41,794 nucleotides of DNA from Winogradskya humida. GTDB lineage: Bacteria; Actinomycetota; Actinomycetes; Mycobacteriales; Micromonosporaceae. The position numbers and the translations under genes are program-made. The stretch lies in assembly GCF_016862215.1 (NCBI RefSeq), contig NZ_BOMN01000007.1:1-41794 (forward strand), given 5' to 3'. Below the pieces are notes generated by a model. The model made no database searches. It was not told the origin of the DNA and worked only from the letters and a program-made list of their open reading frames with translations. Below, in pieces: positions 26,668 to 36,857 of this stretch (positions are counted from its first letter, which is position 1; each line of letters begins with the position of its first letter).

Positions 26668-27312
26668 TCAGCCGCGGAACGTGGGATTGGTGGCGACGAC
26701 GTCGATCTCGCACGCCGGCGGGGTGTGCACGGTCAGCCGGACGGTCATGGGGTAACCGCGCGGGCCCAGGTCGAGGCGGACCTTGCGGCCGTCGCCGACG
26801 GTCGCGGTGTCCTGGATGGCCGGGCCCGCGTACAGGTCGGCAGTGATCCGGGTATCGCGCACACAGAGCCCGGTTGGCTGGGAGTTGGTCAGGACCGGGG
26901 TGAACTCGAGCCGGTGCCGACGGACGGTGCCGGCCGCCGGGGACCACGAGACGCTCTGCGCGTCGGTCATCGCCGTCACCCGGAACGGCGCCGCCGGCAG
27001 CGGGGAATGTGTGTTGTAACGCCAGACGAAGCCGACCACACCACCGGTGAACAGGATGCCGGCCACCGCCATCACCCACTGGCGGGCGGTCGCCGGGGTG
27101 CGGGCGCGGCTGGTCGGCGGGTGATGGCGCAGCGCGACGGCGAGGCTGAGGAATTCAACGATGACCGACACGACGTTGATGAGCCGGCTGCGACCCTCGT
27201 CGCGGGCCAGAAATACCAGCAGCGGCACGAGTGCCACCACGATGACCCCGACAACCAACAGCCAGAGCGTCCTGCTGCCGGGGCCGGGCCTGCCCCCGTA
27301 TCCGTTTGCCAT
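26668..27312 (-). CDS. Membrane protein with three N-terminal helices and beta-rich outer domain, unknown function
   Basis: A 214-residue protein I do not recognise as a named family. Three hydrophobic helices lie at about 15-36 (TLWLLVVGVIVVALVPLLVFLA), 43-60 (LINVVSVIVEFLSLAVAL) and 79-97 (WVMAVAGILFTGGVVGFVW). The last 115 residues are strand-rich. The end (VRLDLGPRGYPMTVRLTVHTPPACEIDVVATNP) resembles the pattern of NPCBM-type carbohydrate-binding modules, but this is a weak, by-eye comparison. The ATG at 27310-27312 is chosen as the last start before the first helix; no good ribosome-binding site is visible. It forms an operon with the binding lipoprotein downstream and is divergent from the HTH membrane protein. 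Confidence 0.7.
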   Translation of the reverse strand: MANGYGGRPGPGSRTLWLLVVGVIVVALVPLLVFLARDEGRSRLINVVSVIVEFLSLAVALRHHPPTSRARTPATARQWVMAVAGILFTGGVVGFVWRYNTHSPLPAAPFRVTAMTDAQSVSWSPAAGTVRRHRLEFTPVLTNSQPTGLCVRDTRITADLYAGPAIQDTATVGDGRKVRLDLGPRGYPMTVRLTVHTPPACEIDVVATNPTFRG

Positions 27313-27337
27313 ACGGCATGGTGTGCCCCGGCGGCAC

Positions 27338-27367
27338 TGTCCGGTGGCGGACACCTGACAATTCAGG
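27338..27367. promoter_or_regulatory. Two adjacent inverted repeats in the divergent promoter region
   Basis: TGTCCG-N4-CGGACA (27338-27353) is immediately followed by CCTGA-N4-TCAGG (27354-27367). They lie in the 134-bp space between the divergent membrane-protein and HTH-protein genes. They are suitable operator sites for the neighbouring HTH protein; the assignment is inference. Confidence 0.5.
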
Positions 27368-27446
27368 ACGATCGATGGGCTGGTGCCGCTCGTACCATGT
27401 CGATATCGGACGGTCACCGGACAACGCAGGACACGGGGACGTAGAC

Positions 27447-28454
27447 ATGACTGAGAAAACGGGCGCCGGACCGGTTGCGGACTTCTGCTTCGAGATGGGC
27501 GAGCTTCAGCGCCGGTCCGGGCGCAGCTCGTCCTCGCTGGCGCGGGAGCTGAACCTCAGCCGCAGCCATCTCTACACGATTGTCCAGGGCAAGGTCCGGC
27601 GCCCGCCCGACTGGAGCCGCGTCGTCGAGCCGTTTGTCCGGGCGTGCGGGGCCGATCGCGAGGAGATCATCCAGTGGCGTAAACGCCACGACGTGCTGGT
27701 CCAGGTCGTCGAGCAGCTACACCGCGAACGGCGGCGGGACGAACAGCCCGACCCCGAGCCTGCGCCTGAGCCCGCACCTGTGCCAACGCCTCGCCTGACG
27801 AGGAAGCTGGCGCTGGTGACTGCCCTGATGGTGGCGCTCGTCGCGGCGGGCGGCGCGGGAGCCTGGCTCTCCGGTCGTGACCAAGCGAAGGGTTCCCCTC
27901 CGCAAGGTCAGCTGAAGAATTCCCCACCGGAAGGCACCGAGGGTCTCTCCATCGGCGCCGCCGGGATCCGCCCGGCCACGTCCCCCTGCGTGCAGGACGC
28001 CCCGCCCGGCCCGACGGACCTCATGGAGGTGCGCCACGAGCACCCGAAGGGCTACCTCAAGGCGAACGACTGGTGGGCCAGCGACGGGCGCGTCAACGTG
28101 TACCCGTACGCGCTGCACGAATTCGTGGCCCAGGTGCCGACCGGCACGAAGCACAACTTCAACATGATCGTGCTGCGCGGCTGCCTGCCGATGGTGGCCG
28201 GAAAACACTACAAGCTGTCATTCACCGTGCAGTCCGATGTCGCGGCGACAGTCAGGGTCCGGGTGCAGCAACCCGCAGAGACAGCCACCGTCTACTTCTT
28301 CACCCGTGACGTGCGGGTCGGGCCGGAAGCGCGGTCTCAGAACTTCGAGTTCACCGCCGAGACGACCACGCGGCTCGGTGAACTGCAGTTCCAGGTCGGC
28401 GGGCAACCGCACGACTTCCAGCTGCGGGTCTCGGATGTCACCCTGGTGGGCTGA
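27447..28454 (+). CDS. Membrane-anchored XRE-like HTH protein with extracytoplasmic beta domain
   Basis: A 335-residue single-pass protein. A cytoplasmic helix-turn-helix (17-68) has MGELQRRSGRSSSSLARELNLSRSHLYTIVQGKVRRPPDWSRVVEPFVRACGA, then WRKRHDVLV. A Pro/Glu linker (101-115, PDPEPAPEPAPVPTP) leads to a transmembrane helix (120-141). The last about 190 residues lie outside and look like a jelly-roll/carbohydrate-binding sandwich (YKLSFTVQSDVAATVRVRVQQPAETATVYFFTRDVRVGPEARSQNFEFTAETTTRLGELQFQVGGQPHDFQLRVSDVTLV). This is a one-component transmembrane regulator layout. The ligand and DNA site are unknown. The ATG at 27447 has GGGGAC about 8 nt upstream. Confidence 0.82.
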   Translation: MTEKTGAGPVADFCFEMGELQRRSGRSSSSLARELNLSRSHLYTIVQGKVRRPPDWSRVVEPFVRACGADREEIIQWRKRHDVLVQVVEQLHRERRRDEQPDPEPAPEPAPVPTPRLTRKLALVTALMVALVAAGGAGAWLSGRDQAKGSPPQGQLKNSPPEGTEGLSIGAAGIRPATSPCVQDAPPGPTDLMEVRHEHPKGYLKANDWWASDGRVNVYPYALHEFVAQVPTGTKHNFNMIVLRGCLPMVAGKHYKLSFTVQSDVAATVRVRVQQPAETATVYFFTRDVRVGPEARSQNFEFTAETTTRLGELQFQVGGQPHDFQLRVSDVTLVG

Positions 28455-28477
28455 CCGCACACGCTGAGGCGGGAGGC

Positions 28478-28497
28478 GGGACGGCCGGAGCCGTCCC
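28478..28497. terminator. Bidirectional terminator between HTH membrane protein gene and gltD
   Basis: A perfect 8-bp stem GGGACGGC/GCCGTCCC closes a CGGA tetraloop. It lies in a 55-bp gap between convergent genes. Confidence 0.7.
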
Positions 28498-28509
28498 ACC
28501 TGCCCGGAA

Positions 28510-29988
28510 TCAGCGAACCGTCGCGAGGGGCTGCGACGAGGGGCGTACGGGGGCCGGGAGCTCGCCGGGCGCGCCCAGGTAGGTGTGGATCGCGGCGGCG
28601 GCGGCGCGGCCCTCGGCGATCGCCCAGACGATCAGGGAGGCGCCGCGGTGCATGTCGCCGGCGACGAAGACGCCGGGGGCGTCGGTCTGCCAGTCGTCGC
28701 CCGAGTCCACCGAGCCGCGGTGGTTCGGGGTGACGCCGAACTGCTCCAGCAGCGGCTGGCGTTCGGTGCCCTCGAAGCCGATCGCGAGGAGCACCAGCTC
28801 GGCGCGCAGGTCGCGCTCCGAGCCGGGGGTGACGGTGACCGTGCGCACTCCGTCAACCCGCTCGACCACAACATCGGCGACCCGCACGGCGGAAACGTTG
28901 CCCGAGCCGTCGTTGACGAACTCCTGCACGGCGACGGCGAAGACGCGCTCGCCGCCCTCCTCGTGGGCCGGGTAGTTGCGCAGGATGACGGGCCACGTCG
29001 GCCAGGGGTGCTGGCCGGCGACGCGGGTCTCGGGGGGCAGCGGGTACTGGTCGAGCTGGATGACGCCGGCCGCGCCCTGGCGGTGGGCGACGCCGAGGCA
29101 GTCAGCGCCGGTGTCGCCGCCGCCGATGATCACGACGTGCTTGCCGTTCGCGTCGATCGGGGTGCTGTCCTGCAGACCCGCGACGACCCGGTTGGCGGGG
29201 ACGAGGTGCTCCATGGCGAGGTGCACGCCGCCCAGCTCGCGTCCCGGCGTCCCCGGGGTGTCACGGCTCTCGAGCGCCCCGCAGGTGAGCAGCACGGCGT
29301 CGAACTGCTCCCTGAGAGAAGCAGCCGAGATGTCGACGCCGACGTTGACGCCGGTGCGGAACTCGACGCCCTCGGCGGACATCTGCTCCATCCGGGCGTC
29401 GATGCGCTCCTTCTCCAGCTTGAAGTCGGGGATGCCGTAGCGCAGCAGGCCACCGATCGCGTCGTCGCGTTCGAAGACCGTGACCGCGTGCCCGGCCCGG
29501 GCCAGCTGCTGCGCGGCGGCGAGACCCGCGGGCCCGGAGCCGACGACGGCGACCGACTTGCCGGAAAGGGTGACCGGCGGCTGTGGCTTGACGTAGCCGA
29601 GGTCGAACGCGTGGTTGGCGATCTCCACCTCGACCTGCTTGATGGTGACCGGGTCGTCGGCGATGCCGAGGACGCAGGCCGCCTCGCAGGGCGCGGGGCA
29701 GAGCCGCCCGGTGAACTCCGGGAAGTTGTTCGTCGCGTGCAGGCTCTCGGCCGCCGCCGCCCACGCTCCCGTGCGGACCAGGTCGTTCCAGTCAGGGATG
29801 CGGTTGCCCAGCGGGCAGCCCTCGTGACAGAACGGGATGCCGCAGTCCATGCACCGGGTGGCCTGGTCGCGGATGAGCTCCTCGCCCGCGGGCGGGTAGA
29901 CCTCGTGCCAGTCGCGGATGCGCACCGGCACCGGGCGCCGCTTGGGCAACTGCCGTTCGTACCTCAGGAAACCGTTCGGATCAGGCAC
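28510..29988 (-). CDS. gltD: Glutamate synthase (NADPH) small subunit
   Basis: This subunit passes electrons from NADPH through FAD and Fe-S clusters to GltB. The 492-residue protein has N-terminal Fe-S cysteine clusters [17 protein letters not shown] and [12 protein letters not shown]. The FAD-binding site is [29 protein letters not shown], the NADPH-binding site is [15 protein letters not shown], and a C-terminal FAD motif [26 protein letters not shown] follows. The GTG at 29986-29988 ([12 protein letters not shown]) overlaps the end of gltB by 8 nt (GTGCCTGA), which couples translation of the two subunits. Confidence 0.97.
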   Translation of the reverse strand: MPDPNGFLRYERQLPKRRPVPVRIRDWHEVYPPAGEELIRDQATRCMDCGIPFCHEGCPLGNRIPDWNDLVRTGAWAAAAESLHATNNFPEFTGRLCPAPCEAACVLGIADDPVTIKQVEVEIANHAFDLGYVKPQPPVTLSGKSVAVVGSGPAGLAAAQQLARAGHAVTVFERDDAIGGLLRYGIPDFKLEKERIDARMEQMSAEGVEFRTGVNVGVDISAASLREQFDAVLLTCGALESRDTPGTPGRELGGVHLAMEHLVPANRVVAGLQDSTPIDANGKHVVIIGGGDTGADCLGVAHRQGAAGVIQLDQYPLPPETRVAGQHPWPTWPVILRNYPAHEEGGERVFAVAVQEFVNDGSGNVSAVRVADVVVERVDGVRTVTVTPGSERDLRAELVLLAIGFEGTERQPLLEQFGVTPNHRGSVDSGDDWQTDAPGVFVAGDMHRGASLIVWAIAEGRAAAAAIHTYLGAPGELPAPVRPSSQPLATVR

Positions 29989-32900
29989 GAGTCGCCCCCA
30001 TAACTGCCTCGTCGACGTCGCGACCGGCAGCCTCGGCGGTCTTGATCAGTTCCATCACTCGCTTGTAGTCACGCGGCACGACGGCGGTGAACTCCGCCAC
30101 CGCGGCCGGCCAGTCCCCCAGCAGCCGTTCGGCGACCGCCGAGCCGGTCTCGTCCAGGTGGGTCGTGACGAGCCGGTGCAGGATCTCCTGCTCCTCCACC
30201 GTCAGCGGGGCCAGGTCGACCAGCTCCGGGTTGACCTTGGACGCGTCCAGGTTGTGGATGAACGCCATGCCACCGCTCATGCCCGCGGCGAAGTTGCGCC
30301 CGATCGAGCCGAGCACCACCACGACACCACCGGTCATGTACTCGGCGCCGTGGTCGCCGACGCCCTCGACAACCGCCGAGGCGCCGGAGTTACGGACGGC
30401 GAACCGCTCACCGGCCTTGCCGCGCAGGAACAGCTCGCCCGCCGTCGCTCCATAGAGGATGGTGTTACCGGCGATGATGTTCTCTTCCGCGACGAACGGC
30501 GCGTCCTCGGCGGGACGGATCGCGACCCGGCCGCCGGAGAGGCCCTTGGCCACGTAGTCGTTGGTGTCGCCGATGAGCCGCAGGGTCACGCCGCGCGGCA
30601 GGAACGCGCCGAACGACTGGCCGCCGGTGCCGCGCAGGGTGAACGCGATGGTGTTGTCGGGCAGGCCGTTGCCGCCGTAGCGACGGGTGACCTCGCCGCC
30701 GAGCATCGCGCCGACGCTGCGATGGTCGTTGCGGACCTTCACCTCGGCGCGCACCTCGGTGCCGTCGGTCAGGGCCGGCTGGGCGAGCGCGATCAGCTCG
30801 TTGTCCAGCGCCTTGTCCAGGCCGTGGTCCTGCGCGACGATGCCGCGGCGGGCCGCGCCCTCCTCGAGCTCCGGCACGAACAACACCGGGCTCAGGTCGA
30901 GGCCCTTGGCCTTCCAGTGGTCGAGCGCCGGGACCACGTTGAGCACCTCGGCCTGCCCGATCGCCTCGTCGATGGTGCGGAAGCCCAGCTCGGCGAGGTA
31001 GCCGCGGACCTCCTCGGCGATGAACATGAAGAAGTTCTCGACGAACTCGGGCTTGCCGGTGTAACGCTCGCGCAGCACGGGGTTCTGCGTGGCGATGCCG
31101 ACCGGGCAGGTGTCCAGGTGGCAGACGCGCATCATGATGCAGCCCGAGACGATCAGCGGCGCGGTCGCGAAGCCGAACTCCTCGGCGCCCAGCAGCGCCG
31201 CGATGATCACGTCGCGGCCGGTCTTGAGCTGACCGTCGACCTGCACGGTGACCCGGTCGCGCAGCTTGTTGAGCAGCAGCGTCTGCTGCGCCTCGGCCAG
31301 GCCGAGCTCCCACGGCGAACCGGCGTGCTTGAGCGAGTTGAGCGGCGACGCGCCCGTCCCGCCGTCGTGGCCGGAGATCAGGATGACGTCGGCCTTGAGT
31401 TTGGCCACGCCCGCTGCGACGGTGCCGACCCCGATCTCAGAAACCAGTTTCACGTGTACGCGCGCAGCCGGGTTCACGTTCTTCAGGTCGTGAACGAGCT
31501 GAGCCAGGTCCTCGATGGAGTAGATGTCGTGGTGCGGCGGCGGCGAGATGAGCCCGACGCCCGGCGTGGCGTGCCGCGTCTTCGCGATCCAGGGCCACAC
31601 CTTGTTTCCGGGGAGCTGCCCGCCCTCGCCCGGCTTCGCGCCCTGCGCCATCTTGATCTGCAGGTCGTCCGCGTTCACGAGGTATTCGCTCGTCACGCCG
31701 AAGCGGCCGGACGCGATCTGTTTGACGCTGGAGCGCCGCGCCGGGTCGTAGAGCCGCTCGACGTCCTCGCCGCCCTCGCCGGTGTTCGACTTCGCGCCGA
31801 GCCGGTTCATCGCGATCGCCAGCGTCTCGTGCGACTCCGCGGAGATGGAGCCGTACGACATGGCACCGGTCGCGAAGCGCTTCACGATCTCCGACGCCGG
31901 CTCGACCTCGTCCAGCGGCACCGGCACGCGGCCGGGGTCGAAGCGGAACAGCCCGCGCAGCGAGCCCGCCGCCTCGGCCAGCCCGTCGACCTTCGCGGTG
32001 TACTGCTTGAAGACGTCGTACTGCTTGCTGCGGGTGGCGTGCTGCAGCAGGAACACCGTCTCCGGGTTGAAGAGGTGGACCTCGCCCTCGCGGCGCCACT
32101 GGTACTCGCCGCCGACCTCGAGACGGCGGTGGCTGCGCTCGGCGGGGTTGCTGGGGTACGCCTTCTGGTGCCGGACGGCCACCTCGGCGTGGATCTGGGC
32201 CAGCCCGGAGCCGCCGATGCGCCCCGACGTGCCGGCGAAGTAACGCTGCAGCAGCTTGTTGTCCAGGCCGACCGCCTCGAACACCTGCGCGCCGCAGTAC
32301 GACGACACCGTCGAGATGCCCATCTTGGACATGATCTTCAGGACGCCCTTGCCGAGCGCCTTGACGTAGTTGCGGACCGCCTTCTGCGACTCCATCCCGG
32401 CGAGCGGGCCGGTCGCGATGAGGTCGTCGACGCTCTCGAAGGCGAGATACGGGTTGACCGCCGCGGCTCCGTACCCGATGAGCACTGCCGCGTGGTGCAC
32501 CTCCCGGCAGTCGCCGCTCTCCACGACGAGCGCGACCTGCGTGCGGGTCTGCTCGCGGACGAGGTGCTGGTGGACGGCCGCGGTGAGCAGCAGCGACGGG
32601 ATCGGCGCCAGGTCGGCGTTCGAGTCACGGTCGGAGAGCACCAGGATGCGTACGCCGTCCTCGATCGCCTCCGACACGTGGCGGCAGATCTGGGTCAGCC
32701 GGGCCTTGATGCCGGCAGCACCGTCGCGCAACGGGTAGAGACCGGAGACCCGGACCGCCTTGAAACCGGGCAGGTCGCCGTCCTCGTCGATGGAGAGCAG
32801 CTTGGCCAGCTCGTCGTTGTCGAGGATCGGGTAGGGCAGCACGATCTGCCGGCAGCTCGCGGGCCCCGGGTTGAGCAGGTTGCCCTCCGGCCCGATCGTC

Positions 32901-34534
32901 ATCGAGAGGCTGGTCACCATCTCCTCGCGGATCGCGTCCAGCGGCGGGTTGGTGACCTGGGCGAACAGCTGGTGGAAGTAGTCGAACAGCAGCCGCGGGC
33001 GCGTCGACAACGGCGAGATGGGCGTGTCCGTACCCATCGAACCGAGCGGCTCGGCACCGAGCCGGGCCATCGGCGCGACCAGGATCTTCAGCTCCTCCTC
33101 GGAGTAGCCGAAGATCTGCTGGCGGCGCATGACCGAGTCGTGCGTGTAGATGATGTGCTCGCGCGGCGGCAGGTCACCGAGGTCGATCAGCCCGGCGTGC
33201 AGCCATTCGTCGTACGGCTTGGCGGCGGCCAGCTCGGCCTTGATCTCGTCGTCGTGCACGATCCGGCCGGCCTCGGTGTCGACCAGGAACATCCGGCCCG
33301 GCTGCAGGCGGCCCTTGGCGACGACGGTCGACGGGTCGATGTCGAGCACGCCGGCCTCGGAGCCGAGCACGACCAGGCCGTCGCTCGTGTGCCACCAGCG
33401 CCCGGGGCGCAGGCCGTTGCGGTCCAGGACAGCGCCGATGACCGTGCCGTCGGTGAAGGCCACCGACGCGGGACCGTCCCACGGCTCCATCAGGCTCGCG
33501 TGGAAGCGGTAGAAGGCGCGGCGGGCGGGGTCCATGCCCGGGTCGTTCTCCCACGCCTCCGGGATCATCATCAGCACCGAGTGCGGCAGGCTGCGCCCGG
33601 CGAGGTGCAGCAGCTCCAGCACGGCGTCGAAGTTCGCGGAGTCGGACGCCTCGGGCGTACAGATGGGGAAGAGCCGTTTGATGTTGCCCGGCACGTTCGG
33701 CGACTTCAGCAGCGCCTCGCGGGCCGCCATCCAGTTCTTGTTGCCACGGATCGTGTTGATCTCACCGTTGTGCGCGATGAACCGGTAAGGGTGCGCCAGC
33801 GGCCACGACGGGAACGTGTTGGTCGAGAACCGCGAGTGCACCAGCGCGATCGCGCTGTCCATCCGCTCGTCGGTGAGGTCCGGGAAGAATTCCGGCAGCT
33901 GGTCGGGCGTGAGCATGCCCTTGTACGTGATGGTGCGCGCCGACAGCGACGGGAAGTAGGCGCCGACGCCGCGCTGCTGCGTCTCCCGCTCGGCCTGCTT
34001 GCGCACGCAGAACGCGACGATGTCGAGCTCCTGGCCGGTGAGACGCTGCCCGGTGCCGGCGCCGGTCAGCCGCTCGGCGGCGAGGAAGACCTGCTTGATC
34101 GCGGGGCGGGCGGCCTCCGCGGTCGCGCCCAGGCCGGACGGGTTCACCGGGACGTCGCGCCAGCCCAGGATCTCCGCACCCTCGACGAGGGCGTACTTCT
34201 CGAAGACCGCGATGGCACGGGCCGCGTCGGAGACATCGGTCGGCAGGAAGACCAGACCCGTGGCGTACGCGCCAGGCTCCGGCAGCTCGAAGTCGACGAT
34301 CTCGCGCAGGAACGCGTCCGGGACCTGGATCATGATGCCGGCGCCGTCGCCGGTGTTGTACTCGGCGCCACGGGCGCCACGGTGGTCGAGCCGGATCAGC
34401 GCGGAGAGACCCTTGGCGACAACGTCGTGAGACCGTCGCCCGTGCAGGTCAGCGACGAACGCGACGCCGCATGCGTCGCGTTCGTTTGCCGGGTCGTAGA
34501 GCCCTTGCGAGCCTTGGGAATGCTGCGCAGCCAC
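29981..34534 (-). CDS. gltB: Glutamate synthase (NADPH) large subunit
   Basis: This subunit makes glutamate from glutamine and 2-oxoglutarate. The 1517-residue protein has a 21-residue propeptide, then ACGVAF with catalytic Cys22 of the class II amidotransferase. The central and FMN-binding domains include [19 protein letters not shown] and the 3Fe-4S cluster [17 protein letters not shown] (C-x5-C-x4-C). The C-terminal GXGXG beta-helix has [58 protein letters not shown]. The GTG at 34532-34534 is chosen because GGAGG lies 4 nt upstream; another GTG at 34550-34552 is in frame without such a site. A possible -10, TAGTAT, lies at 34603-34608 on the minus strand. Confidence 0.96.
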   Translation of the reverse strand: MAAQHSQGSQGLYDPANERDACGVAFVADLHGRRSHDVVAKGLSALIRLDHRGARGAEYNTGDGAGIMIQVPDAFLREIVDFELPEPGAYATGLVFLPTDVSDAARAIAVFEKYALVEGAEILGWRDVPVNPSGLGATAEAARPAIKQVFLAAERLTGAGTGQRLTGQELDIVAFCVRKQAERETQQRGVGAYFPSLSARTITYKGMLTPDQLPEFFPDLTDERMDSAIALVHSRFSTNTFPSWPLAHPYRFIAHNGEINTIRGNKNWMAAREALLKSPNVPGNIKRLFPICTPEASDSANFDAVLELLHLAGRSLPHSVLMMIPEAWENDPGMDPARRAFYRFHASLMEPWDGPASVAFTDGTVIGAVLDRNGLRPGRWWHTSDGLVVLGSEAGVLDIDPSTVVAKGRLQPGRMFLVDTEAGRIVHDDEIKAELAAAKPYDEWLHAGLIDLGDLPPREHIIYTHDSVMRRQQIFGYSEEELKILVAPMARLGAEPLGSMGTDTPISPLSTRPRLLFDYFHQLFAQVTNPPLDAIREEMVTSLSMTIGPEGNLLNPGPASCRQIVLPYPILDNDELAKLLSIDEDGDLPGFKAVRVSGLYPLRDGAAGIKARLTQICRHVSEAIEDGVRILVLSDRDSNADLAPIPSLLLTAAVHQHLVREQTRTQVALVVESGDCREVHHAAVLIGYGAAAVNPYLAFESVDDLIATGPLAGMESQKAVRNYVKALGKGVLKIMSKMGISTVSSYCGAQVFEAVGLDNKLLQRYFAGTSGRIGGSGLAQIHAEVAVRHQKAYPSNPAERSHRRLEVGGEYQWRREGEVHLFNPETVFLLQHATRSKQYDVFKQYTAKVDGLAEAAGSLRGLFRFDPGRVPVPLDEVEPASEIVKRFATGAMSYGSISAESHETLAIAMNRLGAKSNTGEGGEDVERLYDPARRSSVKQIASGRFGVTSEYLVNADDLQIKMAQGAKPGEGGQLPGNKVWPWIAKTRHATPGVGLISPPPHHDIYSIEDLAQLVHDLKNVNPAARVHVKLVSEIGVGTVAAGVAKLKADVILISGHDGGTGASPLNSLKHAGSPWELGLAEAQQTLLLNKLRDRVTVQVDGQLKTGRDVIIAALLGAEEFGFATAPLIVSGCIMMRVCHLDTCPVGIATQNPVLRERYTGKPEFVENFFMFIAEEVRGYLAELGFRTIDEAIGQAEVLNVVPALDHWKAKGLDLSPVLFVPELEEGAARRGIVAQDHGLDKALDNELIALAQPALTDGTEVRAEVKVRNDHRSVGAMLGGEVTRRYGGNGLPDNTIAFTLRGTGGQSFGAFLPRGVTLRLIGDTNDYVAKGLSGGRVAIRPAEDAPFVAEENIIAGNTILYGATAGELFLRGKAGERFAVRNSGASAVVEGVGDHGAEYMTGGVVVVLGSIGRNFAAGMSGGMAFIHNLDASKVNPELVDLAPLTVEEQEILHRLVTTHLDETGSAVAERLLGDWPAAVAEFTAVVPRDYKRVMELIKTAEAAGRDVDEAVMGATRA

Positions 34535-34700
34535 CGGGCCTCCGATCGTCACTTGTGTTTCCGTTTCAGGTCGGGACGACGTCGGCCCTGCAAAAGTCTC
34601 TCGATACTACGTTAGTCAGCACCGAACGCCAGGTGCGGATGGATCACACTGCCCGCGCCGGGATCACCCTTGATCCGCGCTGGTTCGATACGCTGCCGCG

Positions 34701-35582
34701 GTGGCGCTAGAGGATACCGATATCTTCCCCAGGCTGGAGCGGTTCTACGACGCTGTCCCCCGTGACGCCGCGGTCGCGGAGGAAATCGGGGAATTCGTGC
34801 TGTTCGTCCGCGAGGGTAGGGGATGGCCCTACTACGCCCGGCCACGCCTGGGCGGCGAAACACCGTCCGCTGCCGATGTTACTGCCGTCCGCGCCCGGCA
34901 ACGAGAGGTCAGCGCCCCCGAAGCCTTCGAATGGGTGCACGAGACGACCCCGGACCTGCTCGCGGTGGCCCGTTCCGCGGGGCTCGACGTGCTGCTCGCG
35001 CCGCTGCTCGTGCTCGACCGGGCGGCCCTGGTGCCCGAGCTGCCCATCCCCGGCGCCGCGATCCGCTTCCTCGAGCCGGGCTCGGCGTCCTTCGCCGCGG
35101 ACATCGCCGCGACGCGGGCGGTGGGGCGGCTCGGTTTCGGCGCCCCCGCCTCGGCGACCTCCGCCGCGCCCAGCACCGCCACCGCCGGGGCGCTGATCCT
35201 GGACCCCGCCGGGCCCGAGCAACGCGACGCCGTGCCGCAGCCGAGCGCCGAGATGATCGCCGAGCAGGAGCGCCGGCACGCGTCGGGGCGGTGCATCAGC
35301 GCGGTTGTCGAGTCACCGGCCGACGGCATCGTCGCGTGCGGCTCGGTGCAGCGGGTCGACGGCGTCAGCGAGGTGGTCGGGGTGGCGACGCTGCCCTCGG
35401 CCCGCCGCCAGGGGTACGCCTCCCAGCTGACCGCCAACCTCGCCCGCCGCGCCCTGCTCGAGGGTGACGACATGGTGTTCCTGTCCGCGGCCGACGACGA
35501 CGTGGCCCGGCTCTACTCCAAGATCGGCTTCCGTCGCGCGGGGACGGCCTGCATCGGCTCCCCCGCCGCCGCAACGGTCTGA
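34701..35582 (+). CDS. GNAT family N-acetyltransferase with N-terminal extra domain
   Basis: A 293-residue protein. The C-terminal about 110 residues form a GNAT fold: CISAVVESPADGIVACGSVQRVDGVSEVVGVATLPSARRQGYASQLTANLARRALLEGDDMVFLSAADDDVARLYSKIGFRRAGT. It has the acetyl-CoA pyrophosphate loop R-R-Q-G-Y-A and the usual LYSKIGFRRAGT end. The first about 170 residues (EDTDIFPRLERFYDAVPRDAAVAEEIGEFVLFVREGRGWPYYARPRL and following) form a second domain common in actinobacterial GNATs, probably a degenerate GNAT copy. The acceptor is unknown. The start is GTG at 34701; no strong ribosome-binding site is present. It is divergent from gltB. Confidence 0.86.
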   Translation: MALEDTDIFPRLERFYDAVPRDAAVAEEIGEFVLFVREGRGWPYYARPRLGGETPSAADVTAVRARQREVSAPEAFEWVHETTPDLLAVARSAGLDVLLAPLLVLDRAALVPELPIPGAAIRFLEPGSASFAADIAATRAVGRLGFGAPASATSAAPSTATAGALILDPAGPEQRDAVPQPSAEMIAEQERRHASGRCISAVVESPADGIVACGSVQRVDGVSEVVGVATLPSARRQGYASQLTANLARRALLEGDDMVFLSAADDDVARLYSKIGFRRAGTACIGSPAAATV

Positions 35583-35590
35583 CGCCCTGC

Positions 35591-35660
35591 GGCCTTGTCC
35601 GGGCGGCCCTGTTCCGTCGGCCCTGTTCGGGCAGGCTTGTTCGGGCGGGCTTATTCGGGC
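35591..35660. repeat. 14-bp tandem repeat, 5 units, running into the monooxygenase stop codon
   Basis: The unit GGCCTTGTTCGGGC has variants at 35591, 35605, 35619, 35633 and 35647. The fifth unit reads GGGCTTATTCGGGC. Its TTA (35651-35653) is the complement of the TAA stop of the FAD monooxygenase; units 1 and 4 have TTG at that place. Confidence 0.92.
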
Positions 35661-36841
35661 GGCTGCCAGTCGGCCGTGTGGCCGTGGGCGTGGCCGAGGA
35701 TCCGGGGGCGTAGCGAGCCGAGGGCGGCGTTGCGGGCTCGCAGTGCCAGCCGGCCGCGCGCCTGCACGACGGCTGACATGCGCCGCGTCTGGCGTACCAC
35801 CGAAGCGGTTCTCGGGCGCCTCGCCCGGTCGTAGTCCTCCACCGCCTGGCCCAGCTCAGCCCCCGGTGAAGCCGTGGCCACCAGCGACCGCAGCGTCGCG
35901 ACGTCCTCGAACGCGAGGCAGGCACCCTGACCCAGGTGGTGCGGCATCGCGTGGGCGGCGTCGCCGAGCAGCACCACGCCACCACTGCCGCACCGGAACC
36001 CGTAAGCCCGGGGCAGCGGCCGAAGCTCGCGAACCTCCTGCGGCACCAGATCCTCGGGGCGGGTGGCGGCGAGCAGCTCCCCGACGGGCGGATGCCACGC
36101 GGCGAACCACCGGCGCAGCAGGGCCAGCTGGGTCGCCGCGGGTTCGGGACGCGGTGCCCCGGCGGCGGTCGCGACCCAGTAGATGCCGCCCTTGCCGGCC
36201 GCGCGTTCCCCGAGCGGCATGGAGACGAAGCGGTACCCGGCGCCCAGGGTCTCTCCCCCGGCCGCCTGATCCGGTGGCAGGTCGGGGGCTCGGTAGCGGG
36301 GCACGACGGCCTGCCACGCGGCGAAGCCCGAGCCAACCACCACGGCTTCCGGGGCGAGCGCGTGCCGGACCGCGCTGTCGATACCGTCGGCCGCGACGAT
36401 CAGGTCGGCCTCGTAGAAGACCCGCCCGTCGCCGACCGCCGGGCGAGACCCCCGATGCGCGCGGACCTTGGTGATCTCCACGCCGGTGCGGATCTCGACG
36501 TGATCGTTGAGACCCGCCACCAGCGCGTCGTACAGGTCCTCCAGGTGCACCACCGCCGGCGCCGGGCCCGCACCCGGACGGGTGTGCGGCGCGACCAGGA
36601 ACTGACCGTCCGGGCGGCGTACCCCACCGTCGGGCAGCGGCGCCGCGATCGACGACCAGCCGCCGTCGGGGTCCAGCGCGTCCAGGGCACGCCGGCCGTT
36701 GGGCCAGAGCACCAGGGCGGTCGGCGGCGCGGCAACCCGCTCGCCCCGCTCCAGCAGCGTCACCTGCCAGTCGTCGCGGGCCAGTGCACCGGCGGCGGCC
36801 AGCCCGGCCATCCCCGCACCCACCACCACCGCCGTGCGCAT
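35651..36841 (-). CDS. FAD-dependent monooxygenase (group A, PHBH type)
   Basis: A 396-residue flavoprotein. The N-terminal dinucleotide fold is AVVVGAGMAGLAAAGALARDDWQVTLLER (GxGxxG), then the DG motif LIVAADGIDSAVR, and the GD motif GVVLLGDAAHAMPHHLGQGACLAFEDVATL that binds the FAD ribityl. The family hydroxylates aromatic or polyketide-like substrates using NAD(P)H and O2; the substrate cannot be deduced. The ATG at 36839-36841 puts the FAD motif at the very N-terminus, as usual. It starts 16 nt after the lgt stop on the same strand, so it may be the last gene of a trp-lgt transcription unit. The stop codon lies inside a 14-bp tandem repeat. Confidence 0.9.
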   Translation of the reverse strand: MRTAVVVGAGMAGLAAAGALARDDWQVTLLERGERVAAPPTALVLWPNGRRALDALDPDGGWSSIAAPLPDGGVRRPDGQFLVAPHTRPGAGPAPAVVHLEDLYDALVAGLNDHVEIRTGVEITKVRAHRGSRPAVGDGRVFYEADLIVAADGIDSAVRHALAPEAVVVGSGFAAWQAVVPRYRAPDLPPDQAAGGETLGAGYRFVSMPLGERAAGKGGIYWVATAAGAPRPEPAATQLALLRRWFAAWHPPVGELLAATRPEDLVPQEVRELRPLPRAYGFRCGSGGVVLLGDAAHAMPHHLGQGACLAFEDVATLRSLVATASPGAELGQAVEDYDRARRPRTASVVRQTRRMSAVVQARGRLALRARNAALGSLRPRILGHAHGHTADWQPPE

Positions 36842-36857
36842 TACCGCGCCCCGGGCC

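Noticed and set aside
29918..34615. A 1565-codon open frame on the plus strand opposite gltB
   Set aside because: Same antisense effect. gltB has all catalytic and cluster motifs, while the opposite frame reads as Arg/Asp/Val/Leu low complexity.
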